DNA from: JAAUTT01 sp963846585
Lineage (GTDB): Bacteria; Bacteroidota; Bacteroidia; Bacteroidales; JAAUTT01
Direction of reading: 5' to 3'
DNA length: 64,000 bases
Assembly: GCA_963846585.1 (NCBI GenBank)
Contig: CAWJWO010000019.1
Coordinates: forward strand, 237,437 to 301,436
Shown here: positions 33,902 to 45,322 of the stretch, one piece after another
Layout of the letters: each line of letters starts with the position of its first letter
Position numbering within the stretch: position 1 is the stretch's first letter
Translations under genes and position numbers: made by a program
The notes under the pieces: model-generated
Told to the model about the DNA's origin: nothing
Databases searched by the model: none
What the model saw: the letters and a program-made list of their open reading frames with translations, nothing else

Positions 33902-36900
33902 TTATCTTTTTATTAAAATCCTTTTTCCTTCGGAATGGCTGGTAAATTCGGGAGCGTACATACACTGAATTGTAGTAATGCCGTTCGAAAAATTGCCGTA
34001 ATGGGTCAATCTCAGCGGGTATTCAAATACATAGGTTCCTTTTGCAAGCCATCCAAAGAAGAAATTGGTTGCAGCATCGCGTGTACTTTCGTAATAACCC
34101 AGTCCATCCTGGTATTTATAACCCGAAAGTACATTTAAAGGTTCCAAACCGGCGGCCCGCATATCTTTCATATGGACATATTCCATTGCCCTGTCGACAC
34201 GTAACTCTATACGCACCTTAATCAGGTCGCCTGGTTTAAGGGAAGTTGTATCAGAAATAAGCTGAATTACCTGGCCTGCATTGGTGTTATGCTCAACGAA
34301 AAGCTGTTTCTTAAGTTTGAGAGGGGTTTCGGCGGAAGTTATTTTATCAAGCTGTTCAAAGTATTGCCAGTATAAGGCTCCCCAGCTTATACCTTCTCCT
34401 TTCCTTGAAACTGTTACAGATCCCATTTCCGGTTTTATGTCGCTATCGTTCCAGGATGTTTTAAAGTACCCTGTGCCTGCTTCTTTATTAAGGTCAGGCA
34501 TTTGGGAAATATCTATATCACCAACCTTTATATCGACATTGTCATTTTCCGAAAGCCAGTCAGTGCCCCTTAAAAGCAGTGCATAACATGCCTCAACGGT
34601 AGCACGGGTAGTCTTCCAGTCCTGGGTTTGTTTTTGTTTAAGAAGCCATACTTTCATTTCATTTACATCGGAAGTATCGTTTGCAACTTCATCAAAAGCT
34701 TCAATCATCATGGCTTGTGTTTCTATCGGTGCCTGGTACCAGAACCAACCGTTTTCTTTTTTCCAGTACATACCCAGTTCTTCCGATGAGGATGAATATT
34801 CTTTAAGCGATTTCAATATTTTTGCAGGAGTAACTTTGTCGTCATACCTGTTTAAAGCCAGCGCCAACATCCCTTCCATGTAAAAACCGTTCGAAAGCCA
34901 GTATTGACGGGCCTGTCCGAGGTAGTAATCAAAAGCTTCACGTGTTTGGTTACCTATAGGAACATCTTTAAAAAAGCTCCTGGCATATAGATAATGTATT
35001 TGACTATAATCCAGGTGATTGTCGAGCAAGTTTTAAAGTGCCCTTTTTTTCAAGCCTCTTTAACTCATTATAATCATTTACGATTTGATTATCAGTATAA
35101 CCAACTGCCTTTAACACCATGTTCCATGTTTTACTGTCACTTCTTATATACTTAACGCCTAAACGGTCAAGTTTACCCATTCCGCAAACAATGTGTTGTG
35201 TTATGTAGCGATCCTCAGGCATACCTGCGAACCAGGGCCAGGCTCCTCCAGGTGTCTGTAACTTCTGCAGTTTATCGAAAGCCCTGTCCGTTTCGTCAGA
35301 CATATGGTTTAAATCGAAAAGCACGGCCAGGCGTTGTTTCCGTTCAGTTTCATCCTTTCCATCCATGACCCATGGAGTTTCATCCAGAAGTAGATCTTTA
35401 AGTTCCTGATTTTTTTCGAGGTTAGACAGTAATGCATCCGGGGTGATATTTTTCCAGGAATCGAATACCTGTTTAATCTTCGGATTTGAATTAGCGATAT
35501 AACGATGCAAGGCTGTTAGCATAAAACCGGCTAAAAGTTTGTTCGGCACATTCGTTCGGATATTCCATCAAGTAAGGTAAGGCCTGTATGGCATACCATG
35601 CGGGGTTGGGGGTATATTCGAGGGTAAGCTTATGACTGCGCAGTGTAGTTGATGTATTGTGCAAAAGCTTATCGAGTGTAAATATTTTGGTTTGTTTACC
35701 TTTTACAGGCAATGGCATCGTTTCGGTAACCAGCATACTGTTTGTAAGAACCGGTAAAACGGCTTCTTCACCATCGCTGAACTGTTTGGTTTTGGCCACA
35801 ACCTTGTAATCGACAGCCTGTAATCCGGAAGGAATGATGATGTCCCAGTTAAGGTTAACACTTTCACCTTTCTTTACTTCAAAAGTTTGCTGTGCCAGGT
35901 TGTTTTGCATTTGCACATCAATGGATTTCATTGTAAGGGCATCATAAAGCATTAGCTGAGCTGTTCCTTTCAGATCGTTAGCCGACAGGCTGTTGATTTT
36001 TGCTGTGAAGGTCATGGTGTCACCTTCCCTTAAAAAACGGGGAGCATTAGGAGTAACCATCAGTTCTTTTTGGGTTTCAAGTTCCTTTTCTATGAAACCA
36101 TATTTAAGGTCGGTTGTATGTGCGAAACCAAGCATCTTCCAACGTGTAAGGGCTTCGGGAATAGTAAAATTAATAAGAAGCTCGCCATTTTGATCAGTTT
36201 GGAGCTGAGGGTAGAAAAATGCTGTTTCGTTAAGGTTGGTGCGGGATTTAATGTTTGATAAATCAATATTATTTGTTTGAGTATTTTTATTTTTTGTTGA
36301 CGAAATGCCCGGCAATCTTCCAATTGCTTCACTATTATTGACTTCATCAGGTATTTCACCTGACACCACATTTGCTACAACCGGACTTTCAAATTGTTGC
36401 TGAATTGCCCTTTTCTGTCCTGCTGCCTGACGATATATTGTAACCTCACCTAATTGCGTAGAAGCCTGATTAAGATCCACTTCAATTTTCATTTTACCGT
36501 TAACTTTTACAGTTTCCTTTTCATATCCTAGAAAAGAAAATTCTAATATAGCTTTTGCATCAGGTATTTTAATTGTAAAATTACCGTTTATATCGGTATA
36601 TGTTCCTCTGGTTGTACCTTTAACTAATACAGAAACAAAATTAAGCCCTTTCCCTGAAGAAGCATCAATTACTTTACCGGATACTTCTGTTCCTTTTTGC
36701 TTATTTGATGATATAATTTTGTAAGAAGAGTGCCCACTAATAAGATTGTTGGATTGGTAATTGATAACCGGTTTTATATTCTGAACTTTTCGGTATGAAT
36801 TATACCCAAACCCAAACCAGGAAAGTGAACTATAGTTTTTATGAAAGATATTAAATTGAGGAGTGTAAAGCTTCGTGTAATGCTCTAAATTTAAATTATC

Positions 36901-39900
36901 AAAACATTTAGTACTATTCCATTGTAAATAAGGGTAATAATATCCATAACAGGAAAAATCAAATTTATTCGGCACAATGGCATCAAGTGAGGCATCATAT
37001 AGAGTTGCAACCATCTCAGCCGCTACATTATCACCGTTTTTGCCTTTAATTTTTATTTTCCATTTTTCATTTTCACCAGGCTGAAGTTTATCCCTAAAGG
37101 TTTCGAAACCAATGTCGAGCATTTTATTCGTGTAAGGCACCTGGATAGTTTGGTCATGATTGTATAACCTGTTGTTGTTAATAAAACACCAGTGAACGCC
37201 TATATTTCCCCTGTATTCCTCTTTAAGCCGTATTGAAAGAATATTTTGTTCGTTACTAAGGTCGAGCCATTTTGTTTCAACAATCTTATGGTCACATTCA
37301 AGCTCATATAGAACATGGGCATTAGAAAAGGCAGAGCCGATGGCAATATCAATATTTTCACCGGGTTCGCCCGAGGTTTTTGATAACTCCGACCAATCGG
37401 CCATAGTGTATGGTAAATTTTTGCTTTTTGGGTTGTATAATGTAAAATAAAATGTTTCTGTTATTTTTTCTCCAAACTTGTCTTTTGATTGCATGGTAAG
37501 TTTGTACATTCCATCTTCCCAATTCTCAAGGTCAGGCAATATTAACTTTTTATTTAACCCGGTATTAAAATATTTATTTAGCACAAATGTTTCCACCGGC
37601 CAGGTTGAAGGATTGTTTTCATTTCTGTATATATCGTAATGGAAATCTTTATAAAATTCATTTTTACTCATTGAAAATTTATCAGGTAACTGCCATTTAC
37701 GGTCACGGAATATTTTTGCCGGACTTTTAAGTTTTTCTATATGTATACTACCTGTAGAAGGGACAAAATTACCTTCGAGATTTTGGGTCGAAATTTTAAA
37801 TATATTTATTGCGTTTTTGTCAAGCTTATCGGGTATATCAGTTTTTATAAGAAGTGTTCTATACCCTACCCTTATTTCTTTGTCGCAGCAATGTGTTTCA
37901 CCATTGATGTCGGTAACATCGGCATGTACTTTGTAGATAAATATCGGGTTTAATGATGGTAAAACGGTTTCATCAGGAACGGCTTTAAAACCAATTTCAA
38001 ATTCACCTTTATCATTTGTTATTATGGTGCCGTTTGCTATTTCTTTGTCCTGTGAAGCAGGACGATTAATCCACCAATAATTATATCTCCAGGGAAATTG
38101 TGTTATTCGTTCCACACGGTAAGAAACTTTTGCATTATCAATGGCACTACCTGTGTATGCCATAGAGTGTCCTTTAATTTTTATAAATTCTCCTGGTTTG
38201 GTTGAAGCATGCATGGTATCAAAATTCACTTCAAACGTAGGCCTCTTATAATCTTCAACAGAAATTTCAGTTTCACCGAAATCAGATTTAATTCTCATTA
38301 GTCCGTTCAACCCTTTATTGGGAGCAATAAATGTACCGGTAAATGTACCAAATTCGTTGCTGGTTAAATTTAATTGGGCTATATCCTGCCAGTTGACATT
38401 GATTAATTTTACGTTTATATTTTGATTGGTTAAAATCCGGTTATCTTTAAACCCGTCAGTCCGGATAATGATACCCTTAAAATAGATTGTTTGACCAGGT
38501 CGGTAAATGCTCCGGTCAGTAAAGAAAAAGGTCTTGTTTCGAATATAATTATTATAGTTATTTTTATAATTTGAAAATGAAAATTCCTGATCAAACAATT
38601 TACCTGAATTTGTACTCCACGTATCATCACGGTAAATAAAGTCCAAATAGAACTGGTTACCACTGTAATTTTCAAAATTCACATTAAAATATCCCAGATT
38701 ATCAGATAAGTAAGTTTTATAAAGTTTTGTTTCCCATTCCTTTGCTACTCCATTATATGTATTTATCCAGCATTCTGCTTTTACACCGCTAACAGGTGCA
38801 CCTGTTTTACGGTTTAGAATATAAACATCAGTGGTACTGCCGTTATTACGCATAATATAGCTTAGATTAGTAATTGCAGTTAATCCAAAATTTATAATGC
38901 TATGGTTAACATCCAAAGCAGAGTCAGTCGATGTCACAATAAAATACAACCCTTTGTCAAGTGCAGGTAATTTTATTTCAGTTGAATGTTCCTGGTAGTC
39001 AGTATCTGATGGTAGAGAAATAAGACATTTGGTGACGGCTACTTTCTTTTTAAGAATATTGATTATATATTCGTCCAGGTCGTAATTTCTATTATTCAAG
39101 CTATCTCTTATTTCTTCAATTTCATGGTAATCTGACTTAAAAATTTTAACAAATATTTTGTCAACATTTTTGTATACCACTAGTGCACGGAAAGGCTCAT
39201 CGGGTATGTTTTCCTTTTCAATTGTAACTTTTAGGCCTTTCTCATCAATATTATTAAGTAAGACCCATGAATCATTTATAATTTGCCGATTTTCATTATT
39301 TTGAATGTTGTTTATTATAACCCTCGCTTTCTTTTTTCCCCACTTATGAAGTTCCGAAATCTTTGGATCGTATGTGCATCCGATATCGAAGTACATTTTG
39401 GCAATAAGCAGGCTTACTTCACCTTCAGGTTCACTTTTTGGACTGCAATTTTTTTTAATTAACCATAGGCTTTTGAGGTATAAACTATCTTTAACAGGAT
39501 CCGATGTGTTTTTGTAGACAAAGTTGAGTCTTATAAGATCGGCGTCAGTTAAAGCAACTTTAGTTGTATCATTTAAATGAAAACGGATCGCATTCTGTAA
39601 CAGGATCAAGGCATTATACTTAAAAATTGTGGTATCATCCGTTGTAATGGTTAGTTGTGAAAATGATTCGGCAGGAGAAAAATAGTTTTCATTGTTCATA
39701 CTAAACTCATTTATCGGACGAACAAGTCCTGCTTCATCGTTCATAAAGAAATCGATGGCACGGTGAATTAAAAAATCGTATAAAGTTGGCCTGAACAAGT
39801 TGTTTTTTTCATTACAATTATTTAAAATTTCGCTGAAATCGTTAATACTGATTTTTTTAAGAGTATCAATGCCTTCCAACGATTTTTTATAATGCCTGAC

Positions 39901-40347
39901 TGACATAGAAACTATTTTATCAAGGTCCCAGGTTGAAATATCGTCTGAATTCATTTCCGTGGTTTTGCTTCGGTTATAAAACTTGTACCGGTTGTTTTGA
40001 TAATACCACCAGTACATCTCTCCAAGCATTGAATGCAGTATGGGTTTCACGGGAATTGTAACTGAATCGGCTATCCGTTCCGCATCCATTAAGTTTTGTA
40101 CATAAACATCATTTTCAATAAAAGCACGGTATTTCATTTTACAAATTAATGCTCTTATGAATTGAGGATAGTTTTTCCCCTGTTGGGCAATCCGATAGAT
40201 GCTGTCGGTAATTAGCAATGCTGATTGTGGGAGTCCCTGCGATTCCTGAAAATCGACCCTTCTCCATGCGGAAGGATAATTGAAGGTTTGAGACTGGATC
40301 GGTAAGTAGTTAAGGAGAAGTAAAGTTAGAAAGAGATATTTTTTCAT
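33902..40347 (-). pseudogene. Alpha-2-macroglobulin family protein, broken by two single-base frameshifts
   Basis: Three overlapping frames (40,347-35,491; 35,549-35,004; 35,029-33,902) make one ~2,147-aa protein. It has a signal peptide (1-19), helical N-terminal repeats, MG2-type macroglobulin domains (FFTDRSIYRPGQTIYFKG), a carboxypeptidase-regulatory-like insert (GKVIDASSGKGLNFVSVLVK) with a plug-like tail (IPDEVNNSEAIGRLPGIS), the A2M domain (NETAFFYPQLQTDQNGELLI), the thioester motif CAEQ and a thioester/complement-like helical domain. Removing one base near 35,501 (NSLAS continuing as YIANSNPKIK) and one in the TTTAAAA run near 35,027-35,034 restores the frame. The long frame ends 16 codons behind CAEQ. 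These proteins trap attacking proteases in the envelope. Recent gene death or a sequencing error are both possible. Confidence 0.88.
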
Positions 40348-40378
40348 TTGTATTTATTGTTAGTTAGCGGTATTAATA

Positions 40379-40402
40379 TCTGCACATCTGTATTTCTGCA
40401 CA
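40379..40402. repeat. Short CTGCACAT octamer repeat
   Basis: Three imperfect CACATCTG-family octamers stand just behind the pgi stop. Confidence 0.6.
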
Positions 40403-41746
40403 TCATATTTTAGCTTTGATTTTTTTTGATTCTTCTTCAAAACCCGGTTTGTCGAGCAAGGCAAACATATTTTTCTTATATGCTTCAACGCCCGGCTGAT
40501 CAAATGGGTTAACTCCAAGTGTATACCCGCTTATACCGCACGCCTTTTCAAAGAAATACATTAATTCGCCGATGTGATACTCGTTAATTTTGGGAATTTC
40601 AATATGAATATTTGGTACGCCGCCGTCAACATGAGCCAGCATGGTACCTAATTCAGCCATTTTGTTTACATGGTCGAAATGCTTACCTGAAAGGAAGTTC
40701 AAAGTGTCGAGATTATCAGGGTCATTTGGAATAATTACGTTGTGATTAGTTTGCCTTACCGAAATTACTGTTTCGAAAATATTACGCAGCCCTTCCTGAA
40801 TATATTGGCCCATTGAATGCAGATCGGCAGTAAATGTTACGCTGGCTGGGAAAATGCCCTTCCCTTCTTTTCCTTCACTTTCACCATAAAGTTGTTTCCA
40901 CCATTCTGACAGGTATATTAGTTTGGGATTATAGCTGGCAAGTATTTCAGTTTGTTTTCCTGACCTGTATAGTGAATTACGTGCTGCAGCATATATGGCT
41001 GAAGGATTGTTTTCGAACGGGATATTTTTTGCAGTTGCTTTTTCCATCGATTTAGCCCCTTCAATCAAATCACGGATATTAAAACCGGCAGCTGCTATTG
41101 GAAGCAATCCTACCGGTGTAAGAACCGAATACCGGCCTCCAACATCATCGGGTATAACAAAGGTTTTGTATCCTTCCTGTGCGGCTAATTTGCGCAGCGC
41201 ACCTTTTTTTTCATCCGTAACAGCTATGATCAAATCTTTTGATTTAGCTTTTCCAACCTTTGATTCAAGAAGGGATTTTAAAAGACGGAAAGTAATTGCC
41301 GGTTCAGTTGTTGTTCCTGATTTTGAAATTACTACAATCCCAAAAGTTCTTTCTTTCAGGATTTCCATCAACTCAAAGTGATAATCCTCACTTATATTTT
41401 GTCCGGCAAATATTAAATACGGATGATCGTGTTTTTTCTTAAGAGGTTCAAAGGAATCCGAAAGAGCTTCTATAACATTCTTAGCTCCAAGGTAAGAACC
41501 TCCAATACCAATAATTACGACCAATTCCACCTGACTCTTCAGGAAAGCCGATACAGCTTCAATTTCTTTAATTTCATGGTCTTTTATTGATGACGGCAGG
41601 TTCACCCATCCTAAAAAATCGCTGCCTTTGCCTGTCTTATCATCAAGAGAAGTATTATGTTTTTCTATTTCATTTTTAAGGGCAAAAACCTTGTCTTTTG
41701 TTATAAACCCGAAAATTTTGTCAATGTTTAGTTTTAATGATTCCAT
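40403..41746 (-). CDS. pgi: Glucose-6-phosphate isomerase
   Basis: This 447-aa enzyme interconverts glucose-6-phosphate and fructose-6-phosphate in glycolysis and gluconeogenesis. The SIS fold is clear: VVIIGIGGSYLGAKNVIEAL, VVISKSGTTTEPAITFRLLK (phosphate-binding Ser/Thr loop), DDVGGRYSVLTPVGLLP, and the family signature near residue 395 (GISGYTLGVNPFDQPGVEAY). The length matches the short Bacillus-type PGI. It lies downstream of gpsA and lysS on the same strand, a common Bacteroidota order, but repeat-filled gaps separate the genes. Confidence 0.96.
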   Translation of the reverse strand: MESLKLNIDKIFGFITKDKVFALKNEIEKHNTSLDDKTGKGSDFLGWVNLPSSIKDHEIKEIEAVSAFLKSQVELVVIIGIGGSYLGAKNVIEALSDSFEPLKKKHDHPYLIFAGQNISEDYHFELMEILKERTFGIVVISKSGTTTEPAITFRLLKSLLESKVGKAKSKDLIIAVTDEKKGALRKLAAQEGYKTFVIPDDVGGRYSVLTPVGLLPIAAAGFNIRDLIEGAKSMEKATAKNIPFENNPSAIYAAARNSLYRSGKQTEILASYNPKLIYLSEWWKQLYGESEGKEGKGIFPASVTFTADLHSMGQYIQEGLRNIFETVISVRQTNHNVIIPNDPDNLDTLNFLSGKHFDHVNKMAELGTMLAHVDGGVPNIHIEIPKINEYHIGELMYFFEKACGISGYTLGVNPFDQPGVEAYKKNMFALLDKPGFEEESKKIKAKI

Positions 41747-41773
41747 ATGTATTTGTTATTAGGTAATTAATTA

Positions 41774-41982
41774 AAGAACCAAGAACCAAGAACCAGGAAC
41801 CAAGACATGGGACGTGGGACATGGGACGTGGGACGTGAAAACGTGACGACCTGAAAAAGGACTTTATATCTGTCTTCTGCCTTCTGTCATCTGTCTTCTT
41901 TTTTTTACTTCTTTCATCTTTCTTCTCACGTTCCATGGCCTATTTCCCTAATCTTGGCTCCTGGTTCTTGGCTCCTGGTTCT
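41774..41982. repeat. Composite repeat tract (AGRRCCA, GGGACRT, CTGTCTT, TTTCATC, then inverted AGRRCCA)
   Basis: The gap between gpsA and pgi is wholly repeat. The first three modules match the order and orientation of the tract at 7,936-8,060. The last module is the inverse of the first. Confidence 0.85.
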
Positions 41983-41984
41983 AT

Positions 41985-42980
41985 TTATTTCAGTTCTTCG
42001 ATCAGAATTTTAATTTCCGATGCAGGAGACATATTTTTGTACAATATATTGTATACAGCATCTGTTATCGGCATATGTATTTTGTATTTGCGGTTTATTT
42101 CCTTAATACAGGCAACAGAATAATACCCTTCAGCTATCATATTCATTTCAAGCTGGGTTGTTTGCACTGAATAGCCTTTTCCTATCATGGTACCAAATGT
42201 TCGGTTTCTGCTAAACTGTGAGTAACAAGTAACCAAAAGATCCCCCAGGTAAACCGAATTGCTTGTTTTGCGCTTAGATGAATAACTTTTATCAAGAAAA
42301 CGCTTTATTTCTTTATAGCCATTTGATATAAGAACAGAAAGAAAATTATCCCCGTAACCCATACCATGACAGATACCGGCAGCGAGTGCAATAATATTTT
42401 TAAGTACGGCAGCATATTCAATGCCGTAAATGTCAGTAGAGAGAATAGTTTTTATATAGCGGCATTCAAGTTTTTTGGCAAAAAAAGCAGAATGGTCACA
42501 ATCTTTAAATGCAACAGTAAGATATGACAATCTTTCCAATGCAACTTCCTCCGAATGAGTCGGTCCTGAAATAACGCCAATATTATCAAATGGGACCTTA
42601 AAATGCTGGTTAAAATATTCGGCAATAGTAAGATTGCCATCAGATATAATTCCTTTTATGGCAGAAATCAAGTACTTGCCATTAAAATTTCCTTTGTAAG
42701 GTTCAAGCCATTGTGTTAAAAAAGCTGATGGCACAACGAATAACAGAATATCATTCTTTTCAATTGTTTCAATTATATTTTCGGTAAGTACAAGTTTATT
42801 TACATCGAAAACAACAGAACTGAGATATTTAGGATTATGGCTAAAATTCCGGATATGTTCGCGGATATCATCTTCCTTTATAAACCATGTAAGAGTATCT
42901 TCATTGTTTAATAAAACCTTTACCAGGGCTGTTGCCCAGCTTCCGCTACCAATTACGGCTATTTTAGAGTTCTCCTTCAT
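41985..42980 (-). CDS. gpsA: NAD(P)-dependent glycerol-3-phosphate dehydrogenase
   Basis: This 331-aa enzyme reduces dihydroxyacetone phosphate to sn-glycerol-3-phosphate for phospholipid synthesis. The N-terminal Rossmann motif is IAVIGSGSWATALVKVLLNN. The catalytic region has ISAIKGIISDGNLTIAEYF and ISGPTHSEEVALERLSY, with the lysine-bearing AAVLKNIIALAAGICHGMGYGDN near residue 190 and GDLLVTCYSQFSRNRTFG near 240. The LVTC replaces the usual DL-x-x-T-x-x-S. The length is standard. plsC in the same window would use the product. Confidence 0.94.
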   Translation of the reverse strand: MKENSKIAVIGSGSWATALVKVLLNNEDTLTWFIKEDDIREHIRNFSHNPKYLSSVVFDVNKLVLTENIIETIEKNDILLFVVPSAFLTQWLEPYKGNFNGKYLISAIKGIISDGNLTIAEYFNQHFKVPFDNIGVISGPTHSEEVALERLSYLTVAFKDCDHSAFFAKKLECRYIKTILSTDIYGIEYAAVLKNIIALAAGICHGMGYGDNFLSVLISNGYKEIKRFLDKSYSSKRKTSNSVYLGDLLVTCYSQFSRNRTFGTMIGKGYSVQTTQLEMNMIAEGYYSVACIKEINRKYKIHMPITDAVYNILYKNMSPASEIKILIEELK

Positions 42981-43009
42981 TTTACTTTCAGGTTACCTAT
43001 TGAAAATAC

Positions 43010-43046
43010 AGAGCCAGGAAAAGACCAAGAGCCAAGAGCCAAGAAA
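43010..43046. repeat. AGRRCCA-family tandem repeat
   Basis: About five AGAGCCA or AGGAAAA-type units lie upstream of the gpsA ATG. A reverse-oriented tract follows at 43,132. Confidence 0.75.
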
Positions 43047-43131
43047 TTAGCATTATATCTTAAGTAATTTACCATTAATAATTTGTTAACTAAATTTATT
43101 AATTTTTATGTCCTCTGTATCGTACATCCAA

Positions 43132-43182
43132 TCTTGGTTCCTGGCTCTTGGTTCTTGGTTCTATGATTCACGTCCCACGTCT
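43132..43182. repeat. Inverted AGRRCCA and GGGACRT heptamer tract
   Basis: TTGGTTC/CTGGCTC heptamers are followed by CACGTCC units, the reverse complements of the 41.8-kb modules. They lie just behind the lysS stop. Confidence 0.75.
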
Positions 43183-43188
43183 TTTTCA

Positions 43189-44913
43189 TTACGGTCCGAC
43201 CCACTTTTTTACTTCATCAATTGATGGATTATTAAGGCCAAGTTTGTTTTTTTTGTTGAAACTGCATAAATCGTTAAATAACTTTCCTGCACTAAATTGT
43301 TTGAGAGAATCGGCTTTTATATGGCCCATCTTTTGCAGAACGGGAATCCATTCCAATGGTATGCCCATGTTCCGGTATACTATATCGTCGTCAGCCACAA
43401 CTTTCTTTTCGGGGCGCATTTGAGGGAAAAACAATACATCCTGAATAGAAGGCTGGTTGGTCATAATCATAGTTAACCTGTCAATTCCGATTCCCATTCC
43501 TGATGCGGGAGGCATACCATATTCAAGTGCCTTAATAAAATCGTAATCGATATACATTGCCTCATCGTCACCTTTTTCCGAAAGTGCAAGTTGTTCCTTA
43601 AACCTTTCGAACTGGTCCAAAGGGTCGTTTAATTCTGTATAAGCATTGCAAAGCTCCCTGCCGTTTACCATAAGTTCGAACCGTTCGGCTAATTCCGGGT
43701 TACTGCGGTGTTTTTTACAAAGCGGGGACATCTCAACGGGATAATCAATAATAAATGTTGGCTGAATGAAATGACCTTCGCAAAGCTCTCCGAATATTTC
43801 ATCAATTATCTTCCCCTTACCCATTGTTTCGGTAACCTGGATGCCTGATTTTTTAAAGGTTTCTCTCAGACCCGCCTCATCCATTCCCGAAATATCATAC
43901 CCGGTATGGATTTTTATAGCATCGGTCATTGTGATCCTTTTGAATGGCCTGGTAAAATCAATTATTTTATCATCATAGGGTACTTTTGTGGTTCCATATA
44001 GGTTAAGTGCCACCTTTTCAAGAATATCCTCTGTAAAATCCATCATCCAGTTATAGTCTTTATAGGCTACATAAATTTCCATAACAGTAAATTCAGGATT
44101 ATGAGTCCTGTCCATTCCCTCGTTACGAAAATCTTTGGCAAACTCATATACCCCATTGAAGCCGCCAACAATAAGACGTTTCAGATACAGTTCATCCGCT
44201 ATTCTCAAATAAAGAGGAATATCGAGTGCATTATGATGAGTGGTAAACGGCCTTGCAGCGGCTCCTCCCGGGATTGCCTGTAAAACAGGAGTTTCCACTT
44301 CTATATATCCGTTAGAATTAAATATCTCACGCATTGTATTTATAATCCTGGCACGGTTAATAAATATATTTTTAACCTCAGGATTAACCACCAAATCCAC
44401 ATAGCGCTGGCGGTAACGTTGTTCAGGATCGGTAAATGCATCGAAGAGCTGGCCGTCCTTTTCCTTAACAACAGGCAAGGGCCGTAACGACTTGCTCAAT
44501 ATTTTAATTTCCTTTACATGAATAGAGGTTTCACCCATTTGCGTGATAAAAACGTATCCCTTAACCCCGATAAAATCACCTATATCCAATAGTTTCTTAA
44601 AAACTATATTATATAAGGATGTGTCTTCACCACTGCAAATCTCATCACGTTTGACATAAATTTGTATCCGGCCCTTTTCGTCCTGAATTTCTGCAAATGA
44701 TGCACTGCCCATTATCCGCCGGTTCATTAATCGTCCTGCTATGGAAACATCCTGGTAGTTATTTAACCCCGGATCGTATTTATCAAGAATCTCTCTAGTA
44801 TTTGCGTTAATTTCAAATCCTTCAGCCGGATATGGGTTGATACCAGCTTTGCGTAGCTCATCGAGTGCGTTACGCCTGAAAATTTCCTGATCACTTAGGT
44901 CTATTGGATTCAC
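43189..44913 (-). CDS. lysS: Lysine--tRNA ligase, class II
   Basis: This 574-aa enzyme has an N-terminal OB-fold anticodon domain (VSIAGRLMNRRIMGSASFAE, residues ~56-75) and a class IIb catalytic core. Motif 1 is near FINRARIINTMREIFNSNGY. Motif 2 is FAKDFRNEGMDRTHNPEFTV. Motif 3 is MPPASGMGIGIDRLTMIMTN. An extra ~70-residue C-terminal tail (after FPQMRPEKKVV) is usual in Bacteroidota LysS. The start codon is GTG at 44,913; no nearer ATG keeps the N-terminal helix. It charges tRNA-Lys in the cytosol. Confidence 0.96.
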   Translation of the reverse strand: MNPIDLSDQEIFRRNALDELRKAGINPYPAEGFEINANTREILDKYDPGLNNYQDVSIAGRLMNRRIMGSASFAEIQDEKGRIQIYVKRDEICSGEDTSLYNIVFKKLLDIGDFIGVKGYVFITQMGETSIHVKEIKILSKSLRPLPVVKEKDGQLFDAFTDPEQRYRQRYVDLVVNPEVKNIFINRARIINTMREIFNSNGYIEVETPVLQAIPGGAAARPFTTHHNALDIPLYLRIADELYLKRLIVGGFNGVYEFAKDFRNEGMDRTHNPEFTVMEIYVAYKDYNWMMDFTEDILEKVALNLYGTTKVPYDDKIIDFTRPFKRITMTDAIKIHTGYDISGMDEAGLRETFKKSGIQVTETMGKGKIIDEIFGELCEGHFIQPTFIIDYPVEMSPLCKKHRSNPELAERFELMVNGRELCNAYTELNDPLDQFERFKEQLALSEKGDDEAMYIDYDFIKALEYGMPPASGMGIGIDRLTMIMTNQPSIQDVLFFPQMRPEKKVVADDDIVYRNMGIPLEWIPVLQKMGHIKADSLKQFSAGKLFNDLCSFNKKNKLGLNNPSIDEVKKWVGP

Positions 44914-44961
44914 AATAATATATATAATGTATGAAATATTCTTTTATGTATCTTGATTCTA

Positions 44962-45147
44962 CAGAGCCAAGAGCCAGGAACCAAGACCAGATGATTTAAG
45001 ATTCCAGATTTGAGATTTTAGATTGGCGATTTAAATTTTTCAATTAATACTAATTTTAAGGAATTGCTAATTTTAAAATATTTATCTGTTTATTAACATC
45101 CAAATCGAAAATCAAAAATCGAAAATAGCATTCGCAAATCTAAAATG
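44962..45147. repeat. Composite repeat (AGRRCCA, AGATTTG/AAATCTC, AAAATCG heptamers)
   Basis: In the 409-bp divergent gap between lysS and lipB, AGRRCCA units (44,962-44,990), AGATTTT-type units (44,998-45,031) and AAAATCG heptamers (45,108-45,147) are interspersed with plain AT-rich sequence. Confidence 0.72.
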
Positions 45148-45236
45148 AAATTGTACAAACTTACAAGATTTTTTCTTTAATCTATACCAGAAAAATATCA
45201 CTGGTCAACATGTATTTAAAAATGAGTAAAAAACAT

Positions 45237-45244
45237 TAATTTTG
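45237..45244 (+). promoter_or_regulatory. Candidate -7 box for lipB
   Basis: The sequence is a perfect TAnnTTTG match (TAATTTTG) about 80 bp before the lipB ATG. No clear -33 TTTG is seen. If it is used, the GTAATTA and CTAACCC repeats at 45,262-45,316 lie in the mRNA leader. Confidence 0.35.
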
Positions 45245-45261
45245 CATAACGTAAATGGTAG

Positions 45262-45316
45262 ACAGTAATCAGTAATTAGTAATCCGTGGCCCCTAACCCC
45301 TAACCCATAACCCCTG
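45262..45316. repeat. GTAATTA and CTAACCC heptamer tracts
   Basis: About four GTAATCA/GTAATTA units are followed by four CCTAACC/CATAACC units, ending seven bases before the lipB ATG. Confidence 0.78.
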
Positions 45317-45322
45317 AATTAT

